Source of the DNA: an uncultured Cohaesibacter sp. | GTDB taxonomy: Bacteria > Pseudomonadota > Alphaproteobacteria > Rhizobiales > Cohaesibacteraceae | Direction: 5' to 3' | DNA: 64,000 bases | Assembly (NCBI RefSeq): GCF_963678225.1 | Contig: NZ_OY782764.1 | Span: 2,237,001 to 2,301,000 of the forward strand | Shown here: in pieces, positions 45,626-54,205 of the stretch | How the letters are laid out: each line of letters begins with the position of its first letter | How positions within the stretch are numbered: the stretch's first letter is position 1 | Translations under genes and position numbers: made by a program | The notes under the pieces: generated by a model | Told to the model about the DNA's origin: nothing | Seen by the model: only the letters and a program-made list of their open reading frames with translations | The model's database searches: none

Positions 45626-46333
45626 ATGTCGCAGAAATACGTTTTGATCGCAGCGCTCGCCGCTTCGCTTGCCCTTGCAGGCTGCGTGACCACGCAGCAG
45701 CCAACCGGCCCTCTCAGCCCCACCGAAATGGCCATGCGCCAGAAACAGAATGAGAATGTGCGCATTCTTCAGGGTGTAGCCACGGGCGCGGCTGTGGGAG
45801 CCATCGTCGGCGGTGGGCTTGGTCTGCTGCTCGGTGGGGATGAAAAATCCATGGCGCAGGGCGCAATGATCGGTGCTCTTGGCGGTGGTGTACTCGGCGC
45901 AGCCGATGCCCAGCGGGTCAATAAGCAGGCCGGCGCACAGGCTGCCCAGCAGGATCAGCTCAAGGGTGTCATCGCCAATGCTGAAAAGAATATCGCCCAC
46001 TATCAGGAAATGGCGACCTTCACGCGTCAGCTGGCCGCCGAAGAACAGGCCGAGATTGACCGTCTCAATGCCCAGCTTAGCGCCGGACAGCTCGCCCCTG
46101 ACGCCTATCGCGCCCAGATGTCCAGCGCCCGCGGCAACGTGCAGATCGTGAATAGCCAGATCTCCAATGTTGATCGCGATATCACCGATCTGGAAGGGGC
46201 CGCCAAAAACGGTATGGATGTCAAGAAGCAGATTTCCCAGCTCAAAGCCCAGAAAGCCTCGCTGGAAACCCAGCGTGACGCCCTCGTTTCTGCCTATTCC
46301 CGCGTTCCGTCCGAAGTCGGCGTAACCATTTAA
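45626..46333 (+). CDS. Outer-membrane-type lipoprotein with glycine zipper and coiled coil
   Basis: A 235-residue lipoprotein. The lipobox is LALAGC (lipidated Cys20). Near residue 50 a glycine-rich hydrophobic stretch (GAAVGAIVGGGLGLLLGG) forms a glycine-zipper segment. The C-terminal half is charged and helical, with an alternating QISQLKAQKASLETQRDAL pattern typical of a coiled coil. By position it could be the TagQ-like lipoprotein partner of the SUMF1 protein; I cannot prove homology. It is followed by a second lipoprotein gene after 26 bp. Confidence 0.75.
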   Translation: MSQKYVLIAALAASLALAGCVTTQQPTGPLSPTEMAMRQKQNENVRILQGVATGAAVGAIVGGGLGLLLGGDEKSMAQGAMIGALGGGVLGAADAQRVNKQAGAQAAQQDQLKGVIANAEKNIAHYQEMATFTRQLAAEEQAEIDRLNAQLSAGQLAPDAYRAQMSSARGNVQIVNSQISNVDRDITDLEGAAKNGMDVKKQISQLKAQKASLETQRDALVSAYSRVPSEVGVTI

Positions 46334-46359
46334 TCCCTGTGTGAAAGAGAGATGAGATC

Positions 46360-46776
46360 ATGACAAAGTTTCGGACAAAGGCTCTGGTCCCCGGCATGGC
46401 GCTGGGTGTTCTGTTGCCCCTTCTGGCTGCCTGCCAGACAACGTCATGCACGGGGGATGCCCGCTATGATGATTATTGGTGCGCACGCAGCAATCTCAAT
46501 AATGGCGTCTATCAGCAGCAGACCAATCAGCTGCAGTCGATCGCATCCCATCGCCAGTATCAGGCCGCCAATGCGCAGGCCAATATGTATGATGAAAAGG
46601 CCAATCTGTCTGCGCGACAGGCCGAGTTGAACAGGCTGCGTGCAGCGCTTGCCCAACGGCAGCAGCAATTGTCTTCGGCCCGCGCCAACAATGGCACCGC
46701 CGAGCAGATCGCGCGTCTTGAAGCCGACGTGGCCGCCTTGCGGGCACAGGTCGAAACCCTGATGCAAACGCAGTAA
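46360..46776 (+). CDS. Small coiled-coil lipoprotein
   Basis: A 138-residue lipoprotein with lipobox LLAAC (lipidated Cys25). Two further cysteines lie shortly after it (TTSCTGDARYDDYWCAR), followed by a Gln/Ala/Arg-rich helix (LSARQAELNRLRAALAQRQQQL) that should form a coiled coil. No enzyme motif is visible. It sits between the first lipoprotein and the membrane-anchored vWA genes, and its helices could pair with either. Confidence 0.72.
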   Translation: MTKFRTKALVPGMALGVLLPLLAACQTTSCTGDARYDDYWCARSNLNNGVYQQQTNQLQSIASHRQYQAANAQANMYDEKANLSARQAELNRLRAALAQRQQQLSSARANNGTAEQIARLEADVAALRAQVETLMQTQ

Positions 46777-46787
46777 GAAGACGTCAC

Positions 46788-48248
46788 ATGAAGGGCTTTC
46801 GTCTGGCTGTTCTGGTCATTTTGTGGGTGGGGTTCATGGGGCTGGTTGCGCTGCTGGCGGGCTTATCGCTCAAGGCCTGTGGCGTCCGGTTTCTGGGCTA
46901 CGAACTAAGCTGGTGTGCGGCGAGCCACCGGCCTGATCTGTCGCGGCTAAACGCCCTGCAGCGTGAGCTGCACAGCTTGATCGAGATGAACGGCCAGATG
47001 GGCGCCCAATGTGGTCCTGTTACGCGCGTGCCTCGGTCCGGGGCGACACCATCGCCCGTTCCTGCGCAGCCGGGTGCTCTGGGGATCGGTGCGGCTGGTG
47101 GCCATGGGGCCGTGGGGGCGGTAGGAGAAGGAGGCGCAGGTCCGCTTGATGCCGGTCCCCCTTTGCCTTCGGCTGATCCAGCTTCTGGGGTAACAGGGCC
47201 GACGGAAGGGGAGGTCTCTCCGGCTCCCATGCCGACCGCAGAGACGGATATCGACAGCGATATGCCAGAGGCAGACGTAGACGCAGACGCTGAAGGTGAA
47301 ATGCCTTCGGCCAAGGGCGTCATGCCATTGCCCGAACCCGCACCGCATAGACTGGATGCCAGCGGTGATGGAGCCGGTGGGGCTGGTGCCGCTGCGTCTG
47401 GCGGTGATGGAGGAGCTGGCGCAGAAGGTGCCGGAGTAGGTGGCGGCGCAGGCGAAGGAGCAGGAATCCCTCCTGCGGGTGCTGGTGGGGCTGGCGGTAC
47501 ACCTCCCTCTGGCGGTGGCAACGGAGGCGCAGCTGCTGCGGCAGCCAATCCTCCTCCGGCAGGCAGTCAATCGCCAGAAACTCCGCAACGATGCGCCGAC
47601 GGCAAGCCGAAGCTTGATTATGTGGTGCTGGCCCTTGATCATTCCAAAAGCATGGGGTTGCCAGTCAACATGGACAGCGCATTGGCAACCGAACTTGAAA
47701 ACACCATCGAGGCAGGCGGTCCCGGCGCTTGGCAAGCCTCCAACACCTATAATGACTATATCGCCCGCCCTGGCCGTAAGAGACTTGACGAGGTCAAATC
47801 CTCCGTCGGTGAAGTGACCCGCCGCTTGCCGCCGGAAACCAGAATTGGCGTGGTCACCTTCGCCGGATGCAATGGCGTGGTGGATATGGGGGATTATGAT
47901 GAGGGAAGGCGCGAGCGCCTGATCAGCAAGATCGAGAAGCTGCAGACCAAACCGGCAACGCCTGCTGCTGATGCCCTCAAGATCGCCATGGACAAGGTTG
48001 CCCGTGTGCCTGGAGGGCGGGTGATTTTCGTCAGCGATGGCAAAGATACCTGCGATGCGGACCCATGCGCCGTGGCCAAGCGAAGCTCTGGCGTTCAGGT
48101 CGATGTTATCTCTCTTGGTGGTGGACAGGCGCTTTCCTGCGTGGCAAGGGCCACAGGCGGAAAACTGGTCGAGCCAGCCAAGGAAGCACAAAGCTTGCAG
48201 CAAATTCTTGTCGAACTGGGGCTCAATGGCGCTCGAGGAGGCTGCTGA
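46788..48248 (+). CDS. Membrane-anchored vWA-domain protein with long low-complexity linker
   Basis: A 486-residue protein. An N-terminal membrane helix (LAVLVILWVGFMGLVALLAGL) is followed by a Cys-containing juxtamembrane module (LKACGVRFLGYELSWCAASHRPDLSRLNALQ). A Pro/Gly/Ala-rich low-complexity linker of about 200 residues leads to a C-terminal vWA domain with MIDAS LALDHSKSMG (Asp284, DxSxS intact) and VIFVSDGKDTC. The vWA domain lies in the periplasm. It is paralogous to the next gene's product, which has the same ends but only a short linker. The stop and next start overlap in TGATG. Confidence 0.8.
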   Translation: MKGFRLAVLVILWVGFMGLVALLAGLSLKACGVRFLGYELSWCAASHRPDLSRLNALQRELHSLIEMNGQMGAQCGPVTRVPRSGATPSPVPAQPGALGIGAAGGHGAVGAVGEGGAGPLDAGPPLPSADPASGVTGPTEGEVSPAPMPTAETDIDSDMPEADVDADAEGEMPSAKGVMPLPEPAPHRLDASGDGAGGAGAAASGGDGGAGAEGAGVGGGAGEGAGIPPAGAGGAGGTPPSGGGNGGAAAAAANPPPAGSQSPETPQRCADGKPKLDYVVLALDHSKSMGLPVNMDSALATELENTIEAGGPGAWQASNTYNDYIARPGRKRLDEVKSSVGEVTRRLPPETRIGVVTFAGCNGVVDMGDYDEGRRERLISKIEKLQTKPATPAADALKIAMDKVARVPGGRVIFVSDGKDTCDADPCAVAKRSSGVQVDVISLGGGQALSCVARATGGKLVEPAKEAQSLQQILVELGLNGARGGC

Positions 48249-49207
48249 TGAAGCCTCTGCGTCTGATCGGATTTGTGTTGTTGTGGCTGATCTTTATCGC
48301 GCTGGTGGGCTATCTGGGGCATCTGTCGCTGAAGTCTTGTGGCGTCAGGATTTTGGGCTACCAATGGAGCTGGTGCACAGAAGAGACTACGCCAGATCTC
48401 ACAAGGCTCAACGCGCTTCAGGATCAGTTGCACATTCTGATGCAGATGGCCGGTGAACAACAGAAGTCCTGTCCTCCGCCCCCGCCAGAGATGCCGGTCG
48501 CGAAGGCGCCTCCTCCTGAACCCGAAGCTCCCGAGCCCCCTTCAAAGCACTGCGCCCGTCCCGAAGACCGCAGCTATATTGTTCTTGCGCTTGATTACTC
48601 GGGCAGTATGGCGATCCCGGCTGACATGGATAGTGCAGCTGTTTCAAAAATCGAAAAGCAAGCAGAACGTGGCGGACTTTTGGGTAAAGCTGCCGATTTC
48701 ATATACGCTCAGCTCAAGAAGAAAAATGGGCGAAAGCGACTCGACGACTTAAAAGAGTCTGTTGCACAAGTTGCCCGCCAGTTGGACGCAGAAACGGACA
48801 TTGGTCTGGTGGCTTTCTCTGGCTGCGATGATGTTGCAGATCTTGGGAACTATCGTCACTCGGAGCGCTCACGGCTTATTGCGAAGACCAACAGTTTGAC
48901 AGCAGATCAGGCAACAGCTGCGGCCAAGGCACTGGAGCTGGCGCTTCAGAAGGTGAAACAAAAGGGTGGCGGGCGTATCATTCTGGTGGGCGATGGTAAG
49001 GATACCTGCGAAGGCGATCCATGCGCCGTGGCGCGTGCGCATCCGGAAGTGGAGATTGATGTGGTGTCCCTTGGTGGAGGCGACGCCCTTGCCTGTGTGG
49101 CCAAGGCCTCCGGCGGTAAATGGATCGAGCCTGAGCAGTTGGGTGCTAATCTTCAATCCATCATGGTTGATCTTGGGAACAATGCTGCCCGCGCTCTTTG
49201 CGAATGA
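48248..49207 (+). CDS. Membrane-anchored vWA-domain protein, short-linker paralogue
   Basis: A 319-residue protein and the last gene of the operon. Parts are a membrane helix (LIGFVLLWLIFIALVGYL), the juxtamembrane module LKSCGVRILGYQWSWC...DLTRLNALQ, a short Pro-rich spacer (PPPPPEMPVAKAPPPEPEAPE), and a vWA domain with intact MIDAS DYSGS (from Asp116) and IILVGDGKDTCEG. It starts at ATG 48248, overlapping the previous stop; the longer upstream frame is a shadow of the preceding gene. Several Cys pairs (GCDD, KDTCEGDPC, ALACVA) match its paralogue and may form disulfides. Confidence 0.8.
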   Translation: MKPLRLIGFVLLWLIFIALVGYLGHLSLKSCGVRILGYQWSWCTEETTPDLTRLNALQDQLHILMQMAGEQQKSCPPPPPEMPVAKAPPPEPEAPEPPSKHCARPEDRSYIVLALDYSGSMAIPADMDSAAVSKIEKQAERGGLLGKAADFIYAQLKKKNGRKRLDDLKESVAQVARQLDAETDIGLVAFSGCDDVADLGNYRHSERSRLIAKTNSLTADQATAAAKALELALQKVKQKGGGRIILVGDGKDTCEGDPCAVARAHPEVEIDVVSLGGGDALACVAKASGGKWIEPEQLGANLQSIMVDLGNNAARALCE

Positions 49208-49261
49208 GGTTTCAAAGCCGCCAATATTCAAGGCAAAAGCCCTGTTAGCACCAGAAGGCAA

Positions 49262-49291
49262 GCGGCTTCGCGTTAGGGCACACGAAGCCGC
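49262..49291. terminator. Hairpin between convergent operons
   Basis: GCGGCTTCG (49262-49270) pairs with CGAAGCCGC (49283-49291). There is no T run on either strand, so termination is only likely. It lies between the end of the large operon and the convergent sugar dehydrogenase gene. Confidence 0.4.
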
Positions 49292-49306
49292 AAGGGAGCG
49301 TGCCGG

Positions 49307-50503
49307 TTACTCCGGGGTAACCCGCATCAAGGCTCCGTTATTTGCATCTGTCAAAAGCATGATGGCACCATCTTTGGCGTCGACATCCACGTCACGCACT
49401 CGGCTGCGTCCTTCAAGATAGCGCGCTTCGCCCACGACCTTGCCGTCTTCCAGCTTCAGCCGCACAAGCGCCTTGCTGGCCAGCCCGCCAATGAGCGCAT
49501 CACTCTTGAAAGAAGGGAACATCGCGCCATCATAAAAGACCATGCCCGCCGGAGCGATCACAGGGTCCCAATAATAGACCGGTTGCTCCATGCCTTCCTT
49601 GGCGGTGATGCCTTCTCCCACAGGCGTGCCGGAATAGTTCTCTCCGTAGGAGATGATCGGCCAGCCATAATTCTTGCCCGCTTCGGGCCTATTCAGTTCA
49701 TCGCCTCCTTTGGGGCCATGTTCCACGGTCCATAAATGCCCATCCGGCCCCAGTGCGGCAGACTGAATGTTGCGATGGCCATAGGACCAGACCTCGGGCA
49801 AGCCGCCTGCCAGGTCTGGATTGTCCTCCGCCGGGCCACCCATCGGGTCGATACGCAGCACCTTGCCAAGGTGGGTGCCAACATCCTGCGCCAGTTGGCG
49901 CGACTCGGTGTAGTAGCGTTCGCCTGTCGTCACGAATAGGGCGCCGGACGGATCGAACACCAGACGAGAGCCATAGTGATTGGTCGAGCGCCAGGCGGGA
50001 TTTTGCTGAAAGATGACCTCCACATTCTCCATGCGGCTGTCATCATCGGAAAGAATGCCCGTGGCAACAGCAGTTCCATTCAGGCCATCACCGCGCGGTT
50101 CGGCAAAGCTCCACCAGACGCGACGTGTCTGTGCGAAATCGTCTTTGACCACCACATCCAGCAGCCCGCCCTGACCGCGCGCGTCAACCTCTGGCAAACC
50201 ATCAATTGCATGGGATTTGCTGCCTGCAGCATCAATGATCCGCATGCGACCGGGGCGCTCGGTAACAATCCAGCGCCCGTCCGGCAATTGATCCATTCCC
50301 CACGGATTTTGCAAGCCGTTGGCGATGATCTCCCGTTTCACCGAGACATCATCATCAAGATAAGGCGCGCGGGTCTGGCCCTCAAAGGCAGGCGTTTGTC
50401 CTTCGCCATTAGGGGGCGCATCGTTGAAGGTCTGGGCGGAAGCCGTTGCTGTGCCCGCAAGCAGGCTAAGGGCAACAAGGCCGGTTAGGGGAAGGGCATG
50501 CAT
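49307..50503 (-). CDS. Exported PQQ-dependent sugar dehydrogenase-like protein (six-bladed propeller)
   Basis: A 398-residue secreted protein of the soluble glucose/aldose sugar dehydrogenase family (YliI-like). The leader (MHALPLTGLVALSLLAGTATASAQ) starts at ATG 50503 behind AGAGGAGA. Propeller hallmarks include NPWGMDQLPDGRWIVTERPGRM, HYGSRLVFDPSGALFVTTGER, WSYGHRNIQ, VEHGPKGGDELN and NYGWPIISYG. Such enzymes oxidise aldoses to lactones in the periplasm with PQQ and calcium. Next to hexarate genes it could supply sugar acids from aldoses (inference). It is the first minus-strand gene after the Srf/vWA operon. Confidence 0.87.
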   Translation of the reverse strand: MHALPLTGLVALSLLAGTATASAQTFNDAPPNGEGQTPAFEGQTRAPYLDDDVSVKREIIANGLQNPWGMDQLPDGRWIVTERPGRMRIIDAAGSKSHAIDGLPEVDARGQGGLLDVVVKDDFAQTRRVWWSFAEPRGDGLNGTAVATGILSDDDSRMENVEVIFQQNPAWRSTNHYGSRLVFDPSGALFVTTGERYYTESRQLAQDVGTHLGKVLRIDPMGGPAEDNPDLAGGLPEVWSYGHRNIQSAALGPDGHLWTVEHGPKGGDELNRPEAGKNYGWPIISYGENYSGTPVGEGITAKEGMEQPVYYWDPVIAPAGMVFYDGAMFPSFKSDALIGGLASKALVRLKLEDGKVVGEARYLEGRSRVRDVDVDAKDGAIMLLTDANNGALMRVTPE

Positions 50504-50671
50504 TGCGTGTCTCCTCTGGTTTGCTTTGTCGCTGCACCAGAGGCTGGCTCTGGTGAAACGGCTTGATCTCAAAAGATTGAGGTTTGGTCTGAGGTCGGAA
50601 AGTGCAAGCGTGCAGCCCATCACAAATGCTTGAGGCCATAAAAGGGCCAGCAGAAATTTGTTTTGAGAATC

Positions 50672-50705
50672 GAAAAACCCCCGAAGAAGGGGGCTCTTCG
50701 GGGGT
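50672..50705 (-). terminator. Rho-independent terminator after glucarate dehydratase gene
   Basis: ACCCCCGAAGA (50677-50687) pairs with TCTTCGGGGGT (50695-50705). On the minus strand the stem is followed by TTTTT. It lies between gudD and the sugar dehydrogenase gene. Confidence 0.85.
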
Positions 50706-50741
50706 AAGGTCTGGGAGGAGGCGTTTTATTGTTATGACGCC

Positions 50742-52091
50742 TTAGCGCACGAGGCACGGGCGTTTATTGTCAAAGGTCCAGTTTGGAATGAGAAACTGCA
50801 TCCCCAGAGCATCATCACGCGCGCCAAGCCCCTTCTTCTTGTAAAGGTCATGGGCAGCCATGATGGCGTCGATATCCGCTTCGATGCCAAGGCCGGGGCG
50901 CTCTGGCACGGCGATCTCGCCGCCCTTGATCAGCAGTGGCTCCTTGGTCAGGCGTTGGCCATCCTGCCAGATCCAATGGGTGTCGATCGGTGTGATGCGT
51001 CCCGGTGCCGCTGCAGCTGCATGAGTGAACATTGCCAGCGATATGTCGAAATGGTTGTTGGAGTGAGAGCCCCAGATAAGGCCCCAGTCGCGGCACATCT
51101 GTGCCACCCGCACAGTGCCCTGCATGGTCCAGAAATGCGGGTCAGCCAAGGGAATATCCACCGATTGCAACATGACCGAATGGCCCATCTGTCGCCAGTC
51201 GGTGGCTACCATGTTGGTGGCTGTCTGAAGACCTGTGGCACGGCGGAACTCAGACATGATCTCCCGGCCCGAATAGCCTTCCTCTGCCCCGCACGGATCT
51301 TCCGCATAGGCCAGAATATGATCCTGCCCCTTGCAAAGGGCGATGGCTTCTTTTAGGGACCACGCTCCGTTTGGATCAATGGAGATGCGCCCTTTCGGGA
51401 AACGCTGTTTGAGGGCGGCCGCAGCCAGCATTTCCTCTTCACCGGCAAACACGCCGCCTTTGAGTTTGAAATCTTCAAAGCCATAACGTTCATAGGCTGC
51501 TTCGGCCAGACGCACGACTGCCTCAGGTGTCATGGCTTCCTCATTGCGCAGGCGCAGCCAATCATCCTTGGCGTCAAGCTCGGCGCGATAGGGCAGGTTG
51601 GTCTTGTTTCGGTCGGCAACATAGAAGAGATAGCCCAGCATGCGTACTGTGTCGCGCTGTTGACCTTCGCCCAAAAGAGCGGCCACCGGCATATCCAGAA
51701 ACTGCCCCATCAGATCCAAAAGGGCAGCTTCCACTGCCGTGAGCGCATGGATGGTGATGCGCAGATCGAAGGTTTGGGTGCCACGACCGCCTTTGTCTCG
51801 GCTGGCAAACGTCTCGTTCATGCTCTTCAGGATGGTATTCATGCGCGCAATCGGCTGCCCTACAACGAGCGGGGCTGCGTCTTCCAGCGTCTGGCGGATC
51901 TTCTCACCACCGGGCACTTCGCCCAGCCCGATCCTTCCGGTTTCATCTTCCAGCAGAACAACATTGCGCGTGAAATAGGGTGCGTGGGCTCCGCTCAGGT
52001 TCAGCAACATGCTGTCTTGCCCCGCAACGGGCACGACGCGCATGGACGTGACTTTCGGTGATCCTGTCCCGAATCTATCTGGCGCTACCAT
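50742..52091 (-). CDS. gudD: Glucarate dehydratase
   Basis: A 449-residue enolase-superfamily enzyme that dehydrates D-glucarate (and L-idarate) to 5-keto-4-deoxyglucarate. Visible motifs are [11 protein letters not shown], the KxK base motif in DFKLKGG, metal ligands in SIDPNGAW and AEDPCG, NMVATDW, and the His-bearing [11 protein letters not shown], all as in GudD. The start is ATG 52091 behind GGAGGAAA; the longer frame upstream is non-coding. It is transcribed away from the tctCBA-garD operon, with a shared control region between. Product feeds GarL and GarR encoded at 60-62 kb. Confidence 0.92.
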   Translation of the reverse strand: MVAPDRFGTGSPKVTSMRVVPVAGQDSMLLNLSGAHAPYFTRNVVLLEDETGRIGLGEVPGGEKIRQTLEDAAPLVVGQPIARMNTILKSMNETFASRDKGGRGTQTFDLRITIHALTAVEAALLDLMGQFLDMPVAALLGEGQQRDTVRMLGYLFYVADRNKTNLPYRAELDAKDDWLRLRNEEAMTPEAVVRLAEAAYERYGFEDFKLKGGVFAGEEEMLAAAALKQRFPKGRISIDPNGAWSLKEAIALCKGQDHILAYAEDPCGAEEGYSGREIMSEFRRATGLQTATNMVATDWRQMGHSVMLQSVDIPLADPHFWTMQGTVRVAQMCRDWGLIWGSHSNNHFDISLAMFTHAAAAAPGRITPIDTHWIWQDGQRLTKEPLLIKGGEIAVPERPGLGIEADIDAIMAAHDLYKKKGLGARDDALGMQFLIPNWTFDNKRPCLVR

Positions 52092-52549
52092 CTTGTTTTT
52101 CCTCCAAATTGTTGCCGCCTCGCGCTGCATTCCTACCCGCACGGGGACTTTTATTCTATTTCGCCAAACAAAGAATGGAAGCGCAACCATTTTGTCATAT
52201 CGATGTGCTTTTTGTGGAAAGAAAAGGTGTTTATTAGACTAATATCTAAGCTTTTCTGCCGAATATATCAGAAAGCTGTGAGCTCTACGCCGCATGCTTG
52301 ACAGAAGAATGAATGTGAACTTACTATGAAATGACAGCGTTTTCATTTGGAGGAATTTTGAAGGCGCTGGGCGCCTGCGAAGCTGCGGTTTGTCTGAGGA
52401 ACAAACTGCGTTTGGTTGGGCTGTCAATAAAAGGAGGAAAGGCGGACGCAGAGCGACGCCGAAATCAGAACGTCAGGTTGAGCCGTAAGAAGCAATAGGG
52501 AAGTGTTTTTGATGGCTTCAGAGCCGGCGTTCCATTAGGGAGAGAAAAA
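52092..52549. promoter_or_regulatory. Divergent control region of gudD and tctCBA-garD
   Basis: A 458-bp gap. It contains an odd-centred palindrome TATTAGACTAATA (52232-52244) and a LacI-like imperfect palindrome ATGACAGCGTTTTCAT (52331-52346) with a central CG. One could bind the FadR-type regulator and the other the LacI-type regulator encoded further on; the assignments are inference. No protein-like frame is visible. Confidence 0.45.
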
Positions 52550-53593
52550 ATGAAGTTTCTGAAAAGCGGGCTGGCTGTCGCAATGGCTGCCTTCATGGGC
52601 TTGGCTGCTTCGCAGGCCAGCGCTGCGGATGTCGAGCTTGCCAAGAATTTGCGCATTGTCATCGGTTCCAAATCTACCGGTGGTGACACCTATCAGAACT
52701 CGGCCATCGTAGCGCAGGCTCTGGCCGACAAGCTTGGCATCAACGTCAAGGTCGATGCTGTTGGCTCAAGTGCAGCCTTCAAGACGCTACGCCGCATTTC
52801 CAACGGCAGCACGATCATGATTTTCCATGATCAGTCCTATCTGGGCTACCTCTATGGCGTAAAAGGTTATTTCAACATCTTCGAAGATTTCACCGTAGGC
52901 CCGACTGTCGCCATCAATCCGGGCAACTCCTATCTGGTTCCCAAGAGCTCTCCATATCAGACGATTGAAGACATCATTCAGGCTTGCGCAAACGACAAGA
53001 AGATCCGTGTTGCCATTCAGCCAGGTGGTGTGTCGGAAATCGGTTTCTCGGCTTTGAAAAACGCCATCAAGCTGCGCTATCCGGGTAAGGAAGCCAATCT
53101 GGTTGCCGTCAATACCGGCTCTCAGTCTGACAAAAACCAGCTGCTGTTTGATGGTCAGGCTGACCTGATCAACGGCTCGGTTCAGGCCAACGAACAATAT
53201 ACCCAATTGCCCGCAGAAGATCAGAAAGCCATGCGCTTTGTATGGCTGACCGCACGCCCGGAAACCATTAAGCAGACCAAACCGGAAGGTTTTGGCGATA
53301 CCTCTCAGGAGCACCTGCTTGACTTCGTATCCCCGAAAGCATCTGTAACGCAGGATGGCGAAAAGGACTTCACGTTCGATAAGGAATTCTTCTTCATCTA
53401 CAACAAGAAGATGGATCCTGCGATTGTCGACGCTCTGGATGAAGCGCTTGGCGAAATCTACGCAGAAGGCAAAATTCAGGAAACCCAGAAGAAATCCTTC
53501 TTCATTCCTAACTTCAAACCATCTGCTGAAGCTGCTGCTTATCTGAAAGACAAGATGGGTCAGTATGAAGTGATCATCGATAGCATCAAATAG
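52550..53593 (+). CDS. tctC: Tripartite tricarboxylate transporter substrate-binding protein (TctC)
   Basis: A 347-residue periplasmic binding protein of the Bug/TctC family. A signal peptide ends at QASAADV, and the mature protein shows LRIVIGSKSTGGDT and VKVDAVGSSAAFKTLRRISNG, then NPGNSYLVPKSSPYQTIEDI. AGGGAGAG precedes ATG 52550. It leads tctCBA-garD. Together with TctB and TctA it forms a proton- or sodium-coupled high-affinity importer; next to glucarate/galactarate dehydratase genes the ligand is probably a hexarate (inference). A hairpin separates it from tctB. Confidence 0.87.
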   Translation: MKFLKSGLAVAMAAFMGLAASQASAADVELAKNLRIVIGSKSTGGDTYQNSAIVAQALADKLGINVKVDAVGSSAAFKTLRRISNGSTIMIFHDQSYLGYLYGVKGYFNIFEDFTVGPTVAINPGNSYLVPKSSPYQTIEDIIQACANDKKIRVAIQPGGVSEIGFSALKNAIKLRYPGKEANLVAVNTGSQSDKNQLLFDGQADLINGSVQANEQYTQLPAEDQKAMRFVWLTARPETIKQTKPEGFGDTSQEHLLDFVSPKASVTQDGEKDFTFDKEFFFIYNKKMDPAIVDALDEALGEIYAEGKIQETQKKSFFIPNFKPSAEAAAYLKDKMGQYEVIIDSIK

Positions 53594-53608
53594 ACTTCAG
53601 ACATCCTT

Positions 53609-53645
53609 CAGACCCGGCCATTCCTCCCACGGGAAACCGGGTCTG
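53609..53645 (+). other. Stem-loop between tctC and tctB
   Basis: CAGACCCGG (53609-53617) and CCGGGTCTG (53637-53645) form a 9-bp stem. No T run follows. Such intercistronic hairpins commonly stabilise the binding-protein message so that more of it is made than of the membrane subunits. Confidence 0.5.
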
Positions 53646-53717
53646 GCTCTCCGCAACAAAACCGCATCCTGAAGGGTATTTATGCCCTGCTAACAGGATC
53701 ACCCCGGAGAAACCGCA

Positions 53718-54182
53718 ATGGCAGATGGTAGTTCTCTTTTTAAGGTGTCGATCGACTTCGATCAGTCGCACCTGTTCTTTCCCAATATCATTCACTGGAT
53801 CCTTCTGATCCTTGCCCTGCTGATCGCCTTGACCGAAGGACCGAAAGTTCTTCGTAAGATGCGCGCGCGGGCAGAGGAAAATAAAGGACCTGAAGCTTCG
53901 GGCGGGGAAGACCAAACACGCAAGATAGACTGGCTGCGCCTTCTGGGCATGCTGGTACTGACCATCCTCTATTTTTACGTGATGGAACCGGTTGGCGAAG
54001 TTTTTCCCAACACGGGCCTTGGCTTTCTGCTGACATCCATTCCATTCATGTTTCTGCTCTCGACCTTGTTTGTGCATGCGCCGGGACGTCGCGAATTCAT
54101 AACCATCACGCTCAGTTCGATCATCTCGCCCACTGTCGCCTGGTATGTGCTGGCGCAGATGTTCAACATCACGCTGCCCTGA
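53718..54182 (+). CDS. tctB: Tripartite tricarboxylate transporter small membrane subunit (TctB)
   Basis: A 154-residue membrane protein with four hydrophobic segments (ILLILALLIALTEG, LRLLGMLVLTILYFYVM, GLGFLLTSIPFMFLLSTLF, TLSSIISPTVAWYVLAQMF). Size, topology and position between TctC and TctA identify it as the TctB subunit; sequence conservation of this family is low. It lies 23 bp before tctA. Confidence 0.82.
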   Translation: MADGSSLFKVSIDFDQSHLFFPNIIHWILLILALLIALTEGPKVLRKMRARAEENKGPEASGGEDQTRKIDWLRLLGMLVLTILYFYVMEPVGEVFPNTGLGFLLTSIPFMFLLSTLFVHAPGRREFITITLSSIISPTVAWYVLAQMFNITLP

Positions 54183-54205
54183 CATCTGAACCGATAGGCT
54201 GAACC

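Noticed and set aside
46788-47590. Tandem repeat array in the linker region
   Set aside because: The sequence is compositionally simple but no unit repeats in register.
46947-48203. Antisense frame of 418 codons opposite the vWA gene
   Set aside because: Product is low-complexity and matches no fold; it mirrors the Gly/Ala/Pro-rich linker of the true gene.
29830-49207. Type VI or type II secretion cluster
   Set aside because: No TssB/C, Hcp, VgrG, ClpV, secretin, GspE or pilin-like gene is present, only the sensory-type parts.
29830-49207. Known restriction- or nuclease-type anti-phage defence system
   Set aside because: No nuclease, methylase, TIR, reverse transcriptase or cyclase motif was found; only the protease could act as an effector, so a defence role stays open but unsupported.
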